A stretch of 64,000 nucleotides of DNA from Thermoguttaceae bacterium (lineage in GTDB: Bacteria > Planctomycetota > Planctomycetia > Pirellulales > Thermoguttaceae): positions 29,399 through 93,398 of the forward strand of contig JAFQUP010000025.1 in the NCBI GenBank assembly GCA_017408405.1. Reading direction: 5' to 3'. Both the position numbers and the translations under genes were made by a program. Each line of letters begins with the position of its first letter. The stretch's first letter is position 1. Below the pieces are notes generated by a model. It searched no databases and was not told the origin of the DNA. It saw only the letters and a program-made list of their open reading frames with translations. This document shows positions 17,549-26,452 of the stretch, piece after piece.

Positions 17549-19852
17549 ATGAATACCCGATTCTTCAGTTTTTATGGAGGCTGGATCATTTCAGTCGCTG
17601 TTTTTCTTGGTGTTTCAAATATTTTCGGCGCGCAAATTGCCCGTGACGGTGAATCGGACTATCAAATTCTTATTCCCGATTCACCGACTCCCGCGGAGCT
17701 GAAGGCAGCGGAGGAACTTCAGTATTTCCTTCGGGAAATGACCGGCGCGCAGCTGAATATCATCGGAGAACAGGAGGCGGGCGACATTGACCCGAAAACA
17801 GCCGAACCGAAACGAAAATACCTGGCCGTGGGAGCGTCCCAGACCGCCAAACAGCATATTAATCACGAAGACCTGAAACCTGATGAAATTCCGATTGAGG
17901 TTCTTCCAAACGACCTGATTCTTTTGACTGGCGGAAAAAAACTTGGGACACTCAACGCGGTCTATGTTTTCCTGGAAAAACTTGGCATTCGCTTCTGGAC
18001 CGCGGATTTTTCTCACATACCGAAAACAGCCGATCTGCGCGTGGAAAACGGACTGCGAGTTTCTCACGCTCCCGCCCTTTCCTACCGTGCGGTCTACCAG
18101 CGTCAGGCCTGGGATACGGACTACTCTCTCCGCAACCGCCTGAATGGGCACCGCCACCGGATTCCTAAAGAACTCGGCGGAAACGAAATTCTTCTGAACT
18201 GGGTCCATTCTTTCTACCACTACCTTCCGCCATCCAAATACTTTGAGGCACATCCCGATTGGTACGCGGAAATCAATGGAAAGCGTGTCAGCGACAACTC
18301 TCAGCTCTGCCTGACTAACGAAGAAATGACGCGTGAAGTAATCAGGAACGTTCTTGCTGAACTGCGCGAAAAACCGAACACCCGTATTCTGGACCTTTCC
18401 CAGAACGACAACAGAAAACCGTGCGTCTGCTCAAAATGCAGTGAACTGGATCAAAAAGAAGGGAGTCAGGCCGCCTCACTGATTCAATTCGTGAATAAAG
18501 TAGCGGAAGCGGTGGAAAAAGAATTCCCCAATGTCCTCGTGGAAACACTTGCCTACCAGTACACACGAAAAATCCCAAAGACAATCCGTCCCCGGGACAA
18601 TGTCCTGATTCGCCTTTGCTCAATTGAATGTTCGTTTCTCAAACCGCTCGATGACCCGACCAACGCGGAATTCGCGAAAGATATGGAAGATTGGCGAAAA
18701 ATCTCAAAGCAGCTTTTTGTCTGGGATTACGCGACAAACTATCATGACTACATTGGGCCGTTTCCAAACTTGAGAGCAATTGGACCAAACATTAAATACT
18801 TCGTCAAAAACGGCTGCATTGGACTTTTTGAAGAGGCGGAGGGTGACGACTTTGCCGAACTGCGCAACTGGGTTCAGGCTCAGCTGATGTGGGACGCTTC
18901 ACTCGACCCCGAAAAACTTAAGGCGGAATTTCTCGAAGGATACTATGGCTCTGAAGCCGCTCCATTCATTCAGAAATATCTTGACGCACTTCACGACCGC
19001 GCGGAAAAAGTTGACGTTTATCTCGGATGTTTCGGAGCGAAAACGACAAAATGGCTCGACCTTGAAACCATGAACAAAGCACAGCGTTTCATGAATCAGG
19101 CAGTCGAAGCCTCCCAAAAAGCTTACGGTGAAAACTCTCCGTACTTTCGTCACCTGCGCAAAACAAAACTCGCGATCGACAGCGTCTGGCTTTATCGTTA
19201 CGCCTCCCTTCAACACGAAGCCGTAAAAAAGAATCTTCCGTATGAAGGGCCAAAAGATTTGGCGGCAGCTGCCGATGATTTTGAAGAAACGTGCGCGGAA
19301 TTCGGCATTCACGCGCCGTCAATCGGGCAATCAAACGCCATTTCACAAATTACCGCCGGTCTCAAACAGAATGCCGCGGTGAACCGGGACCTTCCTGATT
19401 TCTGCAAAAACATTCCAAGCGAACGGATTCTGATTTTAAGTCCGCTCATGTTCCTGAATGTGAGTAATCGGGCCAAAATGGTTAATGACCCAGCCGCAGT
19501 TGCTCAAAAGGCAATGAAAATGGACATCAGCGTCAATTGGAATCTTCAATATCACCCTGAATTTACGGGAAAATACCGAATCTACGCTTCCCTGCGCTGC
19601 GAAGGGAAAGAAAAAGATCAAAAAATCTGTACTTGGGGACTCTACGATACGGAAAAAAAACGCTCCGTAAAAACACTTCCCCAATTTTCTTCGCAGTTTA
19701 TGAACGAAGACGGAAAATTTGATTCAAACTATCGCTGGTTTGACCTCGGCTCCGTAGAGATTCCCTCAAACTGTTACCTTTGGTTCGCTCACGGACAAAG
19801 TCCGGACCTGGACGCGTTTTTCATCGACAGAGTCATTTTTATCGCGGAATAA
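17549..19852 (+). CDS. Secreted DUF4838-domain protein, putative glycan-active enzyme
   Basis: 767 residues with a signal peptide ending about FGA (residue 28). The N-terminal domain (about 35-135) has AAEELQYFLREMTGA, the pattern of the alpha-glucuronidase/GH20-type N-terminal domain. The central barrel-like region carries a Cys pair (CVCSKCSELD) and a CSIECSF segment, typical of DUF4838 proteins. The C-terminal 150 residues are likely a beta-sandwich. DUF4838 proteins are found in polysaccharide-degrading bacteria; the reaction is not established. No transporter or regulator is next to it, and a terminator-like hairpin follows. Confidence 0.85.
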   Translation: MNTRFFSFYGGWIISVAVFLGVSNIFGAQIARDGESDYQILIPDSPTPAELKAAEELQYFLREMTGAQLNIIGEQEAGDIDPKTAEPKRKYLAVGASQTAKQHINHEDLKPDEIPIEVLPNDLILLTGGKKLGTLNAVYVFLEKLGIRFWTADFSHIPKTADLRVENGLRVSHAPALSYRAVYQRQAWDTDYSLRNRLNGHRHRIPKELGGNEILLNWVHSFYHYLPPSKYFEAHPDWYAEINGKRVSDNSQLCLTNEEMTREVIRNVLAELREKPNTRILDLSQNDNRKPCVCSKCSELDQKEGSQAASLIQFVNKVAEAVEKEFPNVLVETLAYQYTRKIPKTIRPRDNVLIRLCSIECSFLKPLDDPTNAEFAKDMEDWRKISKQLFVWDYATNYHDYIGPFPNLRAIGPNIKYFVKNGCIGLFEEAEGDDFAELRNWVQAQLMWDASLDPEKLKAEFLEGYYGSEAAPFIQKYLDALHDRAEKVDVYLGCFGAKTTKWLDLETMNKAQRFMNQAVEASQKAYGENSPYFRHLRKTKLAIDSVWLYRYASLQHEAVKKNLPYEGPKDLAAAADDFEETCAEFGIHAPSIGQSNAISQITAGLKQNAAVNRDLPDFCKNIPSERILILSPLMFLNVSNRAKMVNDPAAVAQKAMKMDISVNWNLQYHPEFTGKYRIYASLRCEGKEKDQKICTWGLYDTEKKRSVKTLPQFSSQFMNEDGKFDSNYRWFDLGSVEIPSNCYLWFAHGQSPDLDAFFIDRVIFIAE

Positions 19853-20154
19853 AATACTCTCCACGAAATAAATTTTCTCCTCTCACAAAAACCGCGGGCG
19901 GAAACCACTCTGCCCGCCTCTTTATGCTTCCCGCGAAATCCGCCTCAAAATAAGCTAAACATACTCTTTCTCCCCCCTTCACGTCATTACCCATTTTAAA
20001 ATTCCCAAAAAACTTGAAAATATTTTTTGAAATTTCCTCAAAAAAAACTCTCAGTCCGACTTGTTTTCAAAACAGAATATGGTATAATTGGAAAATCGAT
20101 ATGTTTTTAAATTTTTTTAATTTCAAGATTGGATAATTATCCCAGAAAAAAATC
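19853..20154 (+). other. Intergenic region with a terminator-like hairpin and the nfnA promoter
   Basis: GCGGGC (19894-19899) pairs with GCCCGC (19912-19917) and is followed by a short T-containing tail, a modest terminator for the upstream gene. The rest is AT-rich and ends in the promoter at 20061-20088. Confidence 0.5.
20061..20088 (+). promoter_or_regulatory. Promoter of nfnA
   Basis: TTGTTT (20061-20066), a 16-base spacer and a perfect TATAAT (20083-20088), about 65 bases before the nfnA start. Confidence 0.6.
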
Positions 20155-21003
20155 ATGTTGGAAATCCGCAGCAAGCGCGAAGTAGCTCCGCGCATTTTTG
20201 AAATGATCGTTCATGCCCCTCGAATCGCCGCTAAAGCCATGCCAGGGCATTTTGTCATTGCTATGCCGGACGAAGTTGGCGAACGCATTCCCCTCACGAT
20301 CGCAGACTATGACCGGGAAGCGGGAACCGTTACGCTGGTTTTGATGACTGTCGGCGTTTCCTCTACGAAACTCTCCCGCCTTGAAACCGGTGATTCGCTT
20401 TACGCGTTAATCGGTCCCCTCGGCAATCCCTCTGAAATGGAGAATTTCGGTACGGTCGTCCTCGTAGCCGGCGGCGTTGGCACTGCTCCCGTCTACCCTA
20501 TCGCCAAAATGCTTCATGAAATTGGCAATAAAGTCATCGTGATCCAGGGAGCACGAACAAAAGATCTGCTTTTCTGGGTAGATAAAATGGCGGCGGTCTG
20601 CGACGAACACATTGTCTGCACAGATGACGGAACGTTCGGCCGCGAAGCCCGTGTTACCGATCCGCTGAAAGAAATTCTGGAAGCCCGAAAAGATGAAATT
20701 GGCTGTGTCTGGACCATTGGTCCGGCAATTATGATGAAATTCTGCGCGTTAACCACTGCTCCATTTGGAGTCAAAACAGTCGCCAGCCTTAACACGATCA
20801 TGATTGACGGTACCGGAATGTGCGGCGGTTGCCGATGCACAATTGGCGGTCAAACCCGATTCGTCTGCTGTGAAGGTCCTGAATTTGACGCCCACCAGAT
20901 TGAATGGGATTCCATTTTGAAACGTCAGCAGCAGTTCAAATGTCAGGAAAAGTGCTCCATGGACCGTTACGTTGAAATTTGGAAAGAAGAAGAAAATAAA
21001 TAA
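20155..21003 (+). CDS. nfnA: Ferredoxin-NADP reductase-type subunit NfnA (sulfide dehydrogenase beta-like)
   Basis: 282 residues with a flavin reductase beta-barrel, a pyridine-nucleotide domain (VLVAGGVGTAPVYPIAK near 102-118) and a C-terminal Cys cluster (MCGGCRC, Cys223, 226 and 228, plus Cys238) that holds a [2Fe-2S] centre in this family. With NfnB it forms a flavin-based electron-bifurcating transhydrogenase that couples NADH, ferredoxin and NADP+ in anaerobes. Such subunits are also annotated as sulfide dehydrogenase subunits or dihydroorotate dehydrogenase electron-transfer subunits; the partner gene just downstream favours the Nfn reading. Confidence 0.87.
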   Translation: MLEIRSKREVAPRIFEMIVHAPRIAAKAMPGHFVIAMPDEVGERIPLTIADYDREAGTVTLVLMTVGVSSTKLSRLETGDSLYALIGPLGNPSEMENFGTVVLVAGGVGTAPVYPIAKMLHEIGNKVIVIQGARTKDLLFWVDKMAAVCDEHIVCTDDGTFGREARVTDPLKEILEARKDEIGCVWTIGPAIMMKFCALTTAPFGVKTVASLNTIMIDGTGMCGGCRCTIGGQTRFVCCEGPEFDAHQIEWDSILKRQQQFKCQEKCSMDRYVEIWKEEENK

Positions 21004-21120
21004 CCCAAAAGATATTCTTTCCATTTAATCCAATAATTCATTCGTTCAATCGGAGCGAAATCTGGAAAGAAGCCGAATTTCGAACATTTCGCGTATCGAA
21101 ACGCAAAAAAATAAAATACT

Positions 21121-21143
21121 AATATGTTGAATACTAACATATT
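21121..21143. other. Inverted repeat between nfnA and nfnB
   Basis: AATATGTT (21121-21128) and AACATATT (21136-21143) form a perfect 8-bp dyad with a 7-base gap in the 282-base spacer. It may be an operator, or a hairpin setting relative expression of the two subunits. Confidence 0.4.
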
Positions 21144-21285
21144 GGAAAAGCGCGGGACATTTTTGCTCCCGACTCAAATTTTAGGATTCCGGCTTGAAAA
21201 ATTACGCGTGTCCTTTTCCTGGAAGCCGACTCACCTTTCCAGTCCGGCAAAATACCGTTAAAATTAGTAATTAAAGGTAAATTCA

Positions 21286-22689
21286 ATGAAAAATATCAAC
21301 GAAATTCAGCCTACTCGTACTCCCATGCGTGAACAGGACCCAAAAGTTCGCGCTCGCAATTTTCAGGAAGTACCTTTTGGCTATTCTGTGGAAGAAGCCC
21401 GTCAGGAGGCTGCCCGTTGTTTAAACTGCCCTCGCCCGCTGTGTGTTACCGGCTGTCCGGTAAATGTGAATATTCCAGAATTTGTGGCACTTATTGACCA
21501 GGGAGATTTTGCCGGAGCAGCCCGCGCCATCAAAAAAACCAGTGCGTTACCGGCTGTTTGCGGTCGTGTCTGCCCGCAGGAAAGTCAGTGTGAATCCAAG
21601 TGCATTCTGGGCCGTAAATTTGAGCCATTGGCAATCGGACGTCTGGAACGTTTCGCCGCGGATTACGAACGTGAGAATAATTTGGTCCAGATACCGGAAA
21701 AGGCACCGGCTACCGGTAAAAAAGTGGCTGTCATAGGCTCTGGACCGGCAGGACTGACTGTCGCGGGAGATTTGATCCTTCGCGGGCATGAAGTAGTCGT
21801 TTTTGAGGCATTTCACCAGGCGGGCGGCGTCTTAATGTACGGCATCCCGGAATTTCGTCTCCCGAAAGACATCGTGCAGAAAGAAGTTCATTATCTTGAG
21901 GAACTTGGAGTTCAGTTTGAGCTGAACCAGGTCGGCGGCAGAAGTGTTGACGTTCGCGAGCTTTTGGAAAAAGAAGGTTTCGACGCGGTATTTCTTGGAG
22001 TTGGTGCCGGGCTTCCGTCCTTTATGCCAATTCCGGGGACAGAACTGGGAAATGTTTATTCCGCGAACGAATACCTGACCCGTTCGAACCTCATGAAGGC
22101 ATATCGTTTTCCGGAATACGATACTCCAATCGCGGTCGGCAAAAACGTTTGTGTCATTGGCGGTGGAAATGTCGCGATGGATGCGGCCCGAACCGCGTTA
22201 CGTCTTGGAGCGGAAACGGTTAAAATCGTTTATCGACGTTCGGAAGAAGAACTGCCCGCGCGCGCAGAGGAGGTTCATCACGCAAAAGAAGAAGGCGTGG
22301 AATTTAAACTGTTGACCAATCCAATTTCTCTGCAGGGAGATGAGAACGGCATCATTAAGTCTATTACCTGCGTGCAAATGGAACTGGGAGAACCAGACGC
22401 GACAGGGCGGCGCTCTCCGGTGAAGATTGAGGGTTCAGAATTTACTTTTGAAACCGACCTGGTCATTTTTGCCGTCGGAACTGGCGCGAACCCGATTATC
22501 ACGCAGTCGGTTGAAGGGCTTGAGCTGAATAAACGCGGATACATTGTGGCAGACGAAAACGGAAGAACTTCCATCGACGGCGTTTGGGCGGGCGGTGACA
22601 TCGTGACCGGGGCCGCTACTGTCATCAAAGCGATGGGGGCCGGGCGCCAGGCCGCGAAAGATATGCACGAATGGCTCATGAACAAGTGA
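21286..22689 (+). CDS. nfnB: NfnB / homotetrameric glutamate synthase-type NADPH oxidoreductase
   Basis: 467 residues. The N-terminal Cys-rich region (CLNCPRPLCVTGCP and CGRVCPQESQCESKC) binds 4Fe-4S clusters; two Rossmann motifs follow, GSGPAGL (FAD) and GGGNVAMDAA (NADPH), as in GltD/GltA-type enzymes. A GltA-like call is the default in many genomes, but the linkage to nfnA on the same strand makes NfnB more likely. AAAGGT lies upstream of the ATG. A strong terminator follows. It should act in the cytoplasm in NADPH/NADH/ferredoxin balancing. Confidence 0.9.
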   Translation: MKNINEIQPTRTPMREQDPKVRARNFQEVPFGYSVEEARQEAARCLNCPRPLCVTGCPVNVNIPEFVALIDQGDFAGAARAIKKTSALPAVCGRVCPQESQCESKCILGRKFEPLAIGRLERFAADYERENNLVQIPEKAPATGKKVAVIGSGPAGLTVAGDLILRGHEVVVFEAFHQAGGVLMYGIPEFRLPKDIVQKEVHYLEELGVQFELNQVGGRSVDVRELLEKEGFDAVFLGVGAGLPSFMPIPGTELGNVYSANEYLTRSNLMKAYRFPEYDTPIAVGKNVCVIGGGNVAMDAARTALRLGAETVKIVYRRSEEELPARAEEVHHAKEEGVEFKLLTNPISLQGDENGIIKSITCVQMELGEPDATGRRSPVKIEGSEFTFETDLVIFAVGTGANPIITQSVEGLELNKRGYIVADENGRTSIDGVWAGGDIVTGAATVIKAMGAGRQAAKDMHEWLMNK

Positions 22690-22698
22690 TTTTTATTT

Positions 22699-22735
22699 GT
22701 CGGGGAATCTATTTCAGGGATTCCCCGACTTTTTG
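22699..22735 (+). terminator. Rho-independent terminator of nfnB
   Basis: A perfect 11-bp GC-rich stem (22699-22709 with 22719-22729), a 9-base loop and a T6 tail. Confidence 0.93.
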
Positions 22736-22787
22736 AAATCTTTCCAAATTTTTGTTTTTTAGATTTAAATATTTCAGGAACAATTTA

Positions 22788-22964
22788 ATGGAAGTCGAAC
22801 ATTACTCAATTGATCGAAAATCTAACGGAGTTCTCATCGTCCGCGTTCATTCATGGGACTCGGAGGGTCAGCCTTTGCCGGATGCCGTATTTACGTTTCG
22901 ACCGAATGATCCTCAGTACGAAATCTGGTCCAAACGTTTTTTTGAGCAAAACAGTACTCGCTGA
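22788..22964 (+). CDS. Small protein of unknown function
   Basis: 58 residues (MEVEHYSIDRK onward) with beta-rich character (GVLIVRVHSWD) and a charged, aromatic C-terminus. The start at 22788 was preferred over an in-frame ATG at 22752, which lies in AT-rich sequence near the nfnB terminator. A weak AGGAAC site precedes it. No signal or membrane segment. Base composition is coding-like, but I do not recognise a family. Confidence 0.5.
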   Translation: MEVEHYSIDRKSNGVLIVRVHSWDSEGQPLPDAVFTFRPNDPQYEIWSKRFFEQNSTR

Positions 22965-23038
22965 GTCTCTCCGCTCCGCCTCAATTTTGATCAATTTATC
23001 AGGCGTAATCGGTTTGAAACACAAAAATTTGTTTCGTT

Positions 23039-23899
23039 TCATTCCGAAAGATTTTCGATAATATCCGCAATCTCTTCGTCATTTTCGTCGTCATGCTTTT
23101 CTCTTTGTCCCTGATCTTCACCAACTCGCACGGTGTCGTCAGGTGAATTTTGAAAATTCTCCGGCTCTTCAACACTTTTCCTTTTCCGCTGCTCTTCTTC
23201 CTGTTCGAGCTTCCGATCCATCGCGGGCATAACACTTCCGCGATAGAGCAACTCCATTAGCGGATTATTTTTAATCATCCGCATCGTTCGGTAAGTCCGC
23301 TCCCCTTCTTTTCCATCCATTTCCACTTCAATCGAATTTCCCGCCGCGTCCACCAGCGTCGCGAAATAACGAACAGTTCCATCATCATCCTGCGTCATTC
23401 GACAATCATCTATCTGCGCCGTATCCGCGTCAAACTGATCTGCCTCAACTTTTTTCAAAACCGTGGTTTCGCGTTTCGGAACATCCGGGTTTTCTGGTGA
23501 AACAGTCTCCATAATCTGCTCAAGATCCTCCATTTGAATCTTTTCCAGCTGCCGTTTTTTCCTCACCAGCTCACTTCGCGCTTCATCATCCGTAAGCCCC
23601 TGAATTCTCTGCGCCTCCCGATCAATTTGCTTCTGAGGATCTTCCGCTGCCTTTTCAAGTTCTTCTGAAGTTTGTCCCGTTCGTTCAGCCTCACGTCGAA
23701 GACGAATCTTCTCTTTTTCTTCCTCCGTAAGTTCCGGTTGCGGTTTCCGCGGTTTCTTCGTCACCTCCGCGGTATTTTTTCCCTGCGTAGTTTCAATGCT
23801 TTCTTTCTCATGAAAATAAAAAATAGAAAGCAAAAGCAAAATTCCGGCTAAAACGAGAACTGAAATCAGGATTGAAAGACGATTCAGGGTCCAATTCAT
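23039..23899 (-). CDS. Membrane-anchored, charged coiled-coil protein of unknown function
   Basis: 286 residues with one N-terminal membrane helix (about residues 8-28) and a large, highly charged outer region. Residues about 50-150 are Glu/Lys/Arg-rich and probably coiled coil, and a small beta-rich segment (about 165-210, with TVRYFATLVDAAGNSIEVEMDG) may fold. The C-terminus is again disordered and acidic. It is convergent with the small gene at 22788 and divergent from der, with no operon partner. Function unknown. Confidence 0.7.
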   Translation of the reverse strand: MNWTLNRLSILISVLVLAGILLLLSIFYFHEKESIETTQGKNTAEVTKKPRKPQPELTEEEKEKIRLRREAERTGQTSEELEKAAEDPQKQIDREAQRIQGLTDDEARSELVRKKRQLEKIQMEDLEQIMETVSPENPDVPKRETTVLKKVEADQFDADTAQIDDCRMTQDDDGTVRYFATLVDAAGNSIEVEMDGKEGERTYRTMRMIKNNPLMELLYRGSVMPAMDRKLEQEEEQRKRKSVEEPENFQNSPDDTVRVGEDQGQREKHDDENDEEIADIIENLSE

Positions 23900-24105
23900 A
23901 GATAAACCTCCCGAAACAGAATAGTAACGAAAATTTTTTTCTCAGTATAGTCGAAAAGCTCTAAAACGTCAAGCAAAAATCAGAGAAAATCGTGAAAAAA
24001 ATAAAAAAGGAGTAAAGTCCCCCGTAGAAAAAAATTTTTTTTCGTGTATAATAAATAGGGACCCGACAGGAAATAAATCAATTAGTGAATTGAAGGTAAT
24101 TTTTC

Positions 24106-25938
24106 ATGACTCTTCCCAAAGTAGTTATCGTTGGCCGGCCAAATGTCGGCAAATCAAGCCTTTTTAACTGGCTCTGCGGACGCAGAATGGCCATCGTGGA
24201 TCCTACCGCCGGCGTAACGCGCGACTGGATGAGTGCCGAGATCGATGCTGATGATGAAGAACTGGAGACCCCTTTTCAGTTTACTCTCATTGACACCGGC
24301 GGAATGGGAATCCTGGATTCAGACAATCTGACAGATGACGTTGAACATCAGATTCAAACGGCCATCGATATGGCGGATGTCATTCTTTTTGTCGTGGATG
24401 CCAAAGAGGGAATTCTTTCGCTGGACGAACACGTCGCGAACAAAATCCGCCGTCTTCAGATTCCGGTTCTCTGTGTCGTTAACAAAACAGACCATATCGG
24501 TTTGGAAAATCACGCGAATGACTTCTTTTCGTTCGGCTGGGATCTGATTTCCGTCAGCGCGAAAGAAAATCGGGGACGAATAGAGCTGCTCAACTTCATT
24601 TTTGAACATCTCCCCGAAGAATCGCGTGTCCAGGATGAACCGGAAGAATCAATTGACGACATGATGAAAATCGCGATTGTCGGTCGGCGAAATGTCGGAA
24701 AAAGTACTTTCGTCAATACCTTGGTAAAATTCCCGAGAATGATCGTCTCCAATGTCGCGGGAACGACACGAGACAGCGTAAACGTTAAATTCGAACTGGA
24801 CGGAAAACCCTTCATCGCCGTGGACACTCCCGGATTCCGCAGAAGAGTAAGTGTGCGCACGAACATTGACTATTACGGTACGCACCGGGCACAGAGAAGC
24901 ATTCGTTTTGCCGACGTAACCTTAATGTTCTTTGATGCTTCCCAGCAAATCAGCAAAGTTGATAAACAGCTGGTCGGCTACATCATGGAGCAAAACAAAC
25001 CGTGCATTTTTGTCGTTAATAAATGGGACCTGATGCGCGAGCACATGAACACGGAAGTCTGGGCGGACTATCTGCGGGACACTTTTCCAACGATGTGGCA
25101 CGTACCGATCGCTTTCATTACGGGACAAACAGGCAAAAACGTCAAGCTGCTGCTCCATCATGCCCAAATGCTTTATCGGCAGGCGAACGCGCGCGTTTCG
25201 ACAAGTCGCCTGAATAAACTGGTTCGTGCCGCTCTCACGTACAATCCGCCGCCGCTTTATCGTTTGAGCCGCCCGAAAATCTACTACGCCACGCAGGTGG
25301 GAACTCTTCCTCCAACGGTCGTTCTCTTCTGCAATAATCCGGATATGTTTCCGCCGACTTACCGGCGTTACCTTTTGAGTGTCCTGCGCGATCAGCTCGA
25401 TTTTGGCGAAGTGCCGATCAAGCTCTATTTCCGAAAACGTGAAAAAGATGACAATCGGGACGATATTGACTCCAAACTCAGTGAAACGACACGCCAGGCC
25501 AAACTGGAAGCCCAGGAAGAAGAAAGAAGGCGTGAGCTTGAGGAATGGAGCATGGCCCAGGAATACTACGCGAACAAAATTCAGACGGAATTGGCGCAGT
25601 TGAACGCGGAGGACAAAAAACTGCTCGAAGAAGATGGAAATCCCGAATTCCTGGAAGATTTCAATGCCGCCGCGGATGGTTCCCAGACCTTCTCTGAAGG
25701 GCAAGCCGCTTTCGAGGAAGAATTCCTGGATGGAGATGAAAGCTTCTTTGACGACGAATACGAAGATGAATTTGAGGATGACTTTGACCTTTCGGACGAA
25801 ACATTCCGCGCGTTGAAAGGGAGTGTGTTCGTCTTTGAGGATGAGCCTCTTCCCGAAGAAAAACCGAAGAAAAAAACCGGAAAAAGCAATCCCAAAGGCA
25901 AGGGAAAGAATAAAGGCAAGGGGAAAAAGAAAAAATAA
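24106..25938 (+). CDS. der: Ribosome-associated GTPase Der (EngA) with a long charged C-terminal extension
   Basis: Essential tandem-GTPase factor for large-subunit ribosome assembly. The first G domain has GRPNVGKS (from residue 10) and the second GRRNVGKS (from about 193); the KH-like domain covers about 365-450. The family is usually 440-490 residues; this one has 610. The extra 150 residues are an Arg/Glu helix, then an Asp/Glu/Phe-rich acidic stretch, then a Lys/Gly-rich basic tail (ending KKKK). A TATAAT box (24047-24052) and a GAAGGTAA site lie upstream. Confidence 0.95.
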   Translation: MTLPKVVIVGRPNVGKSSLFNWLCGRRMAIVDPTAGVTRDWMSAEIDADDEELETPFQFTLIDTGGMGILDSDNLTDDVEHQIQTAIDMADVILFVVDAKEGILSLDEHVANKIRRLQIPVLCVVNKTDHIGLENHANDFFSFGWDLISVSAKENRGRIELLNFIFEHLPEESRVQDEPEESIDDMMKIAIVGRRNVGKSTFVNTLVKFPRMIVSNVAGTTRDSVNVKFELDGKPFIAVDTPGFRRRVSVRTNIDYYGTHRAQRSIRFADVTLMFFDASQQISKVDKQLVGYIMEQNKPCIFVVNKWDLMREHMNTEVWADYLRDTFPTMWHVPIAFITGQTGKNVKLLLHHAQMLYRQANARVSTSRLNKLVRAALTYNPPPLYRLSRPKIYYATQVGTLPPTVVLFCNNPDMFPPTYRRYLLSVLRDQLDFGEVPIKLYFRKREKDDNRDDIDSKLSETTRQAKLEAQEEERRRELEEWSMAQEYYANKIQTELAQLNAEDKKLLEEDGNPEFLEDFNAAADGSQTFSEGQAAFEEEFLDGDESFFDDEYEDEFEDDFDLSDETFRALKGSVFVFEDEPLPEEKPKKKTGKSNPKGKGKNKGKGKKKK

Positions 25939-26452
25939 GGAATTTTTCAAAAACTGCTTTCCCGCGGAGAAAAATTTGTGTGTTGAAATTTAAAAGGCAC
26001 CATAAGTTCCGTCTATTCGGAAACGGATGAGGCTCCCGGGAACGCAGTCAAAATAAAAATTATCCGTTTTGCCGGAAATTGAGTTTTGAGATATTCCCAT
26101 AAATCGTTTTTTCGATGCCGGGAAGGAATTTTAAGCAGTGATTCCTCCGGAACGGTCAATGGCAAAGCCCTTTTTTGACAGCGATTTTCAGGTCTTTTGG
26201 GAACTTGGAGTCGTCACCATTCTGACGCTTGTCAGGAAAAGCGGCTTCAATCATTGAATACCACTGAAAAATTCCCCTTAATCGTAATTCCCGCACCTCT
26301 AGAGGGAAACCGATTTCATCATCCCCCAAACGCAGTCATGACCATTTTCAAAACGAATGAATGTTTTGAATGAATATTTTGGCTGTTTAATGTTCCTTCG
26401 TTCATTTTCCGCGCGTTTACTCACTTTCGTTCCCTCATTCCCTGTTTGAGCC
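25939..26452. other. Intergenic region after der, containing repeat copy B
   Basis: The first part is repeat copy B (about 25963-26110). The remainder has scattered short dyads and T-tracts but no convincing terminator, promoter, RNA gene or reading frame. Confidence 0.4.
25963..26110. repeat. Dispersed intergenic repeat, copy B
   Basis: Counterpart of 5950-6095 in the same orientation, again placed just after a gene end. The central TATTCGGAAA and the ATAAAAATTA block are shared, but the perfect hairpin of copy A is decayed here to a 5-bp stem. Confidence 0.5.

Noticed and set aside
24922..25950. A 342-codon frame antisense to der
   Set aside because: It mirrors the charged der tail, has no ribosome site and its product (Phe/Val-rich) resembles no protein.
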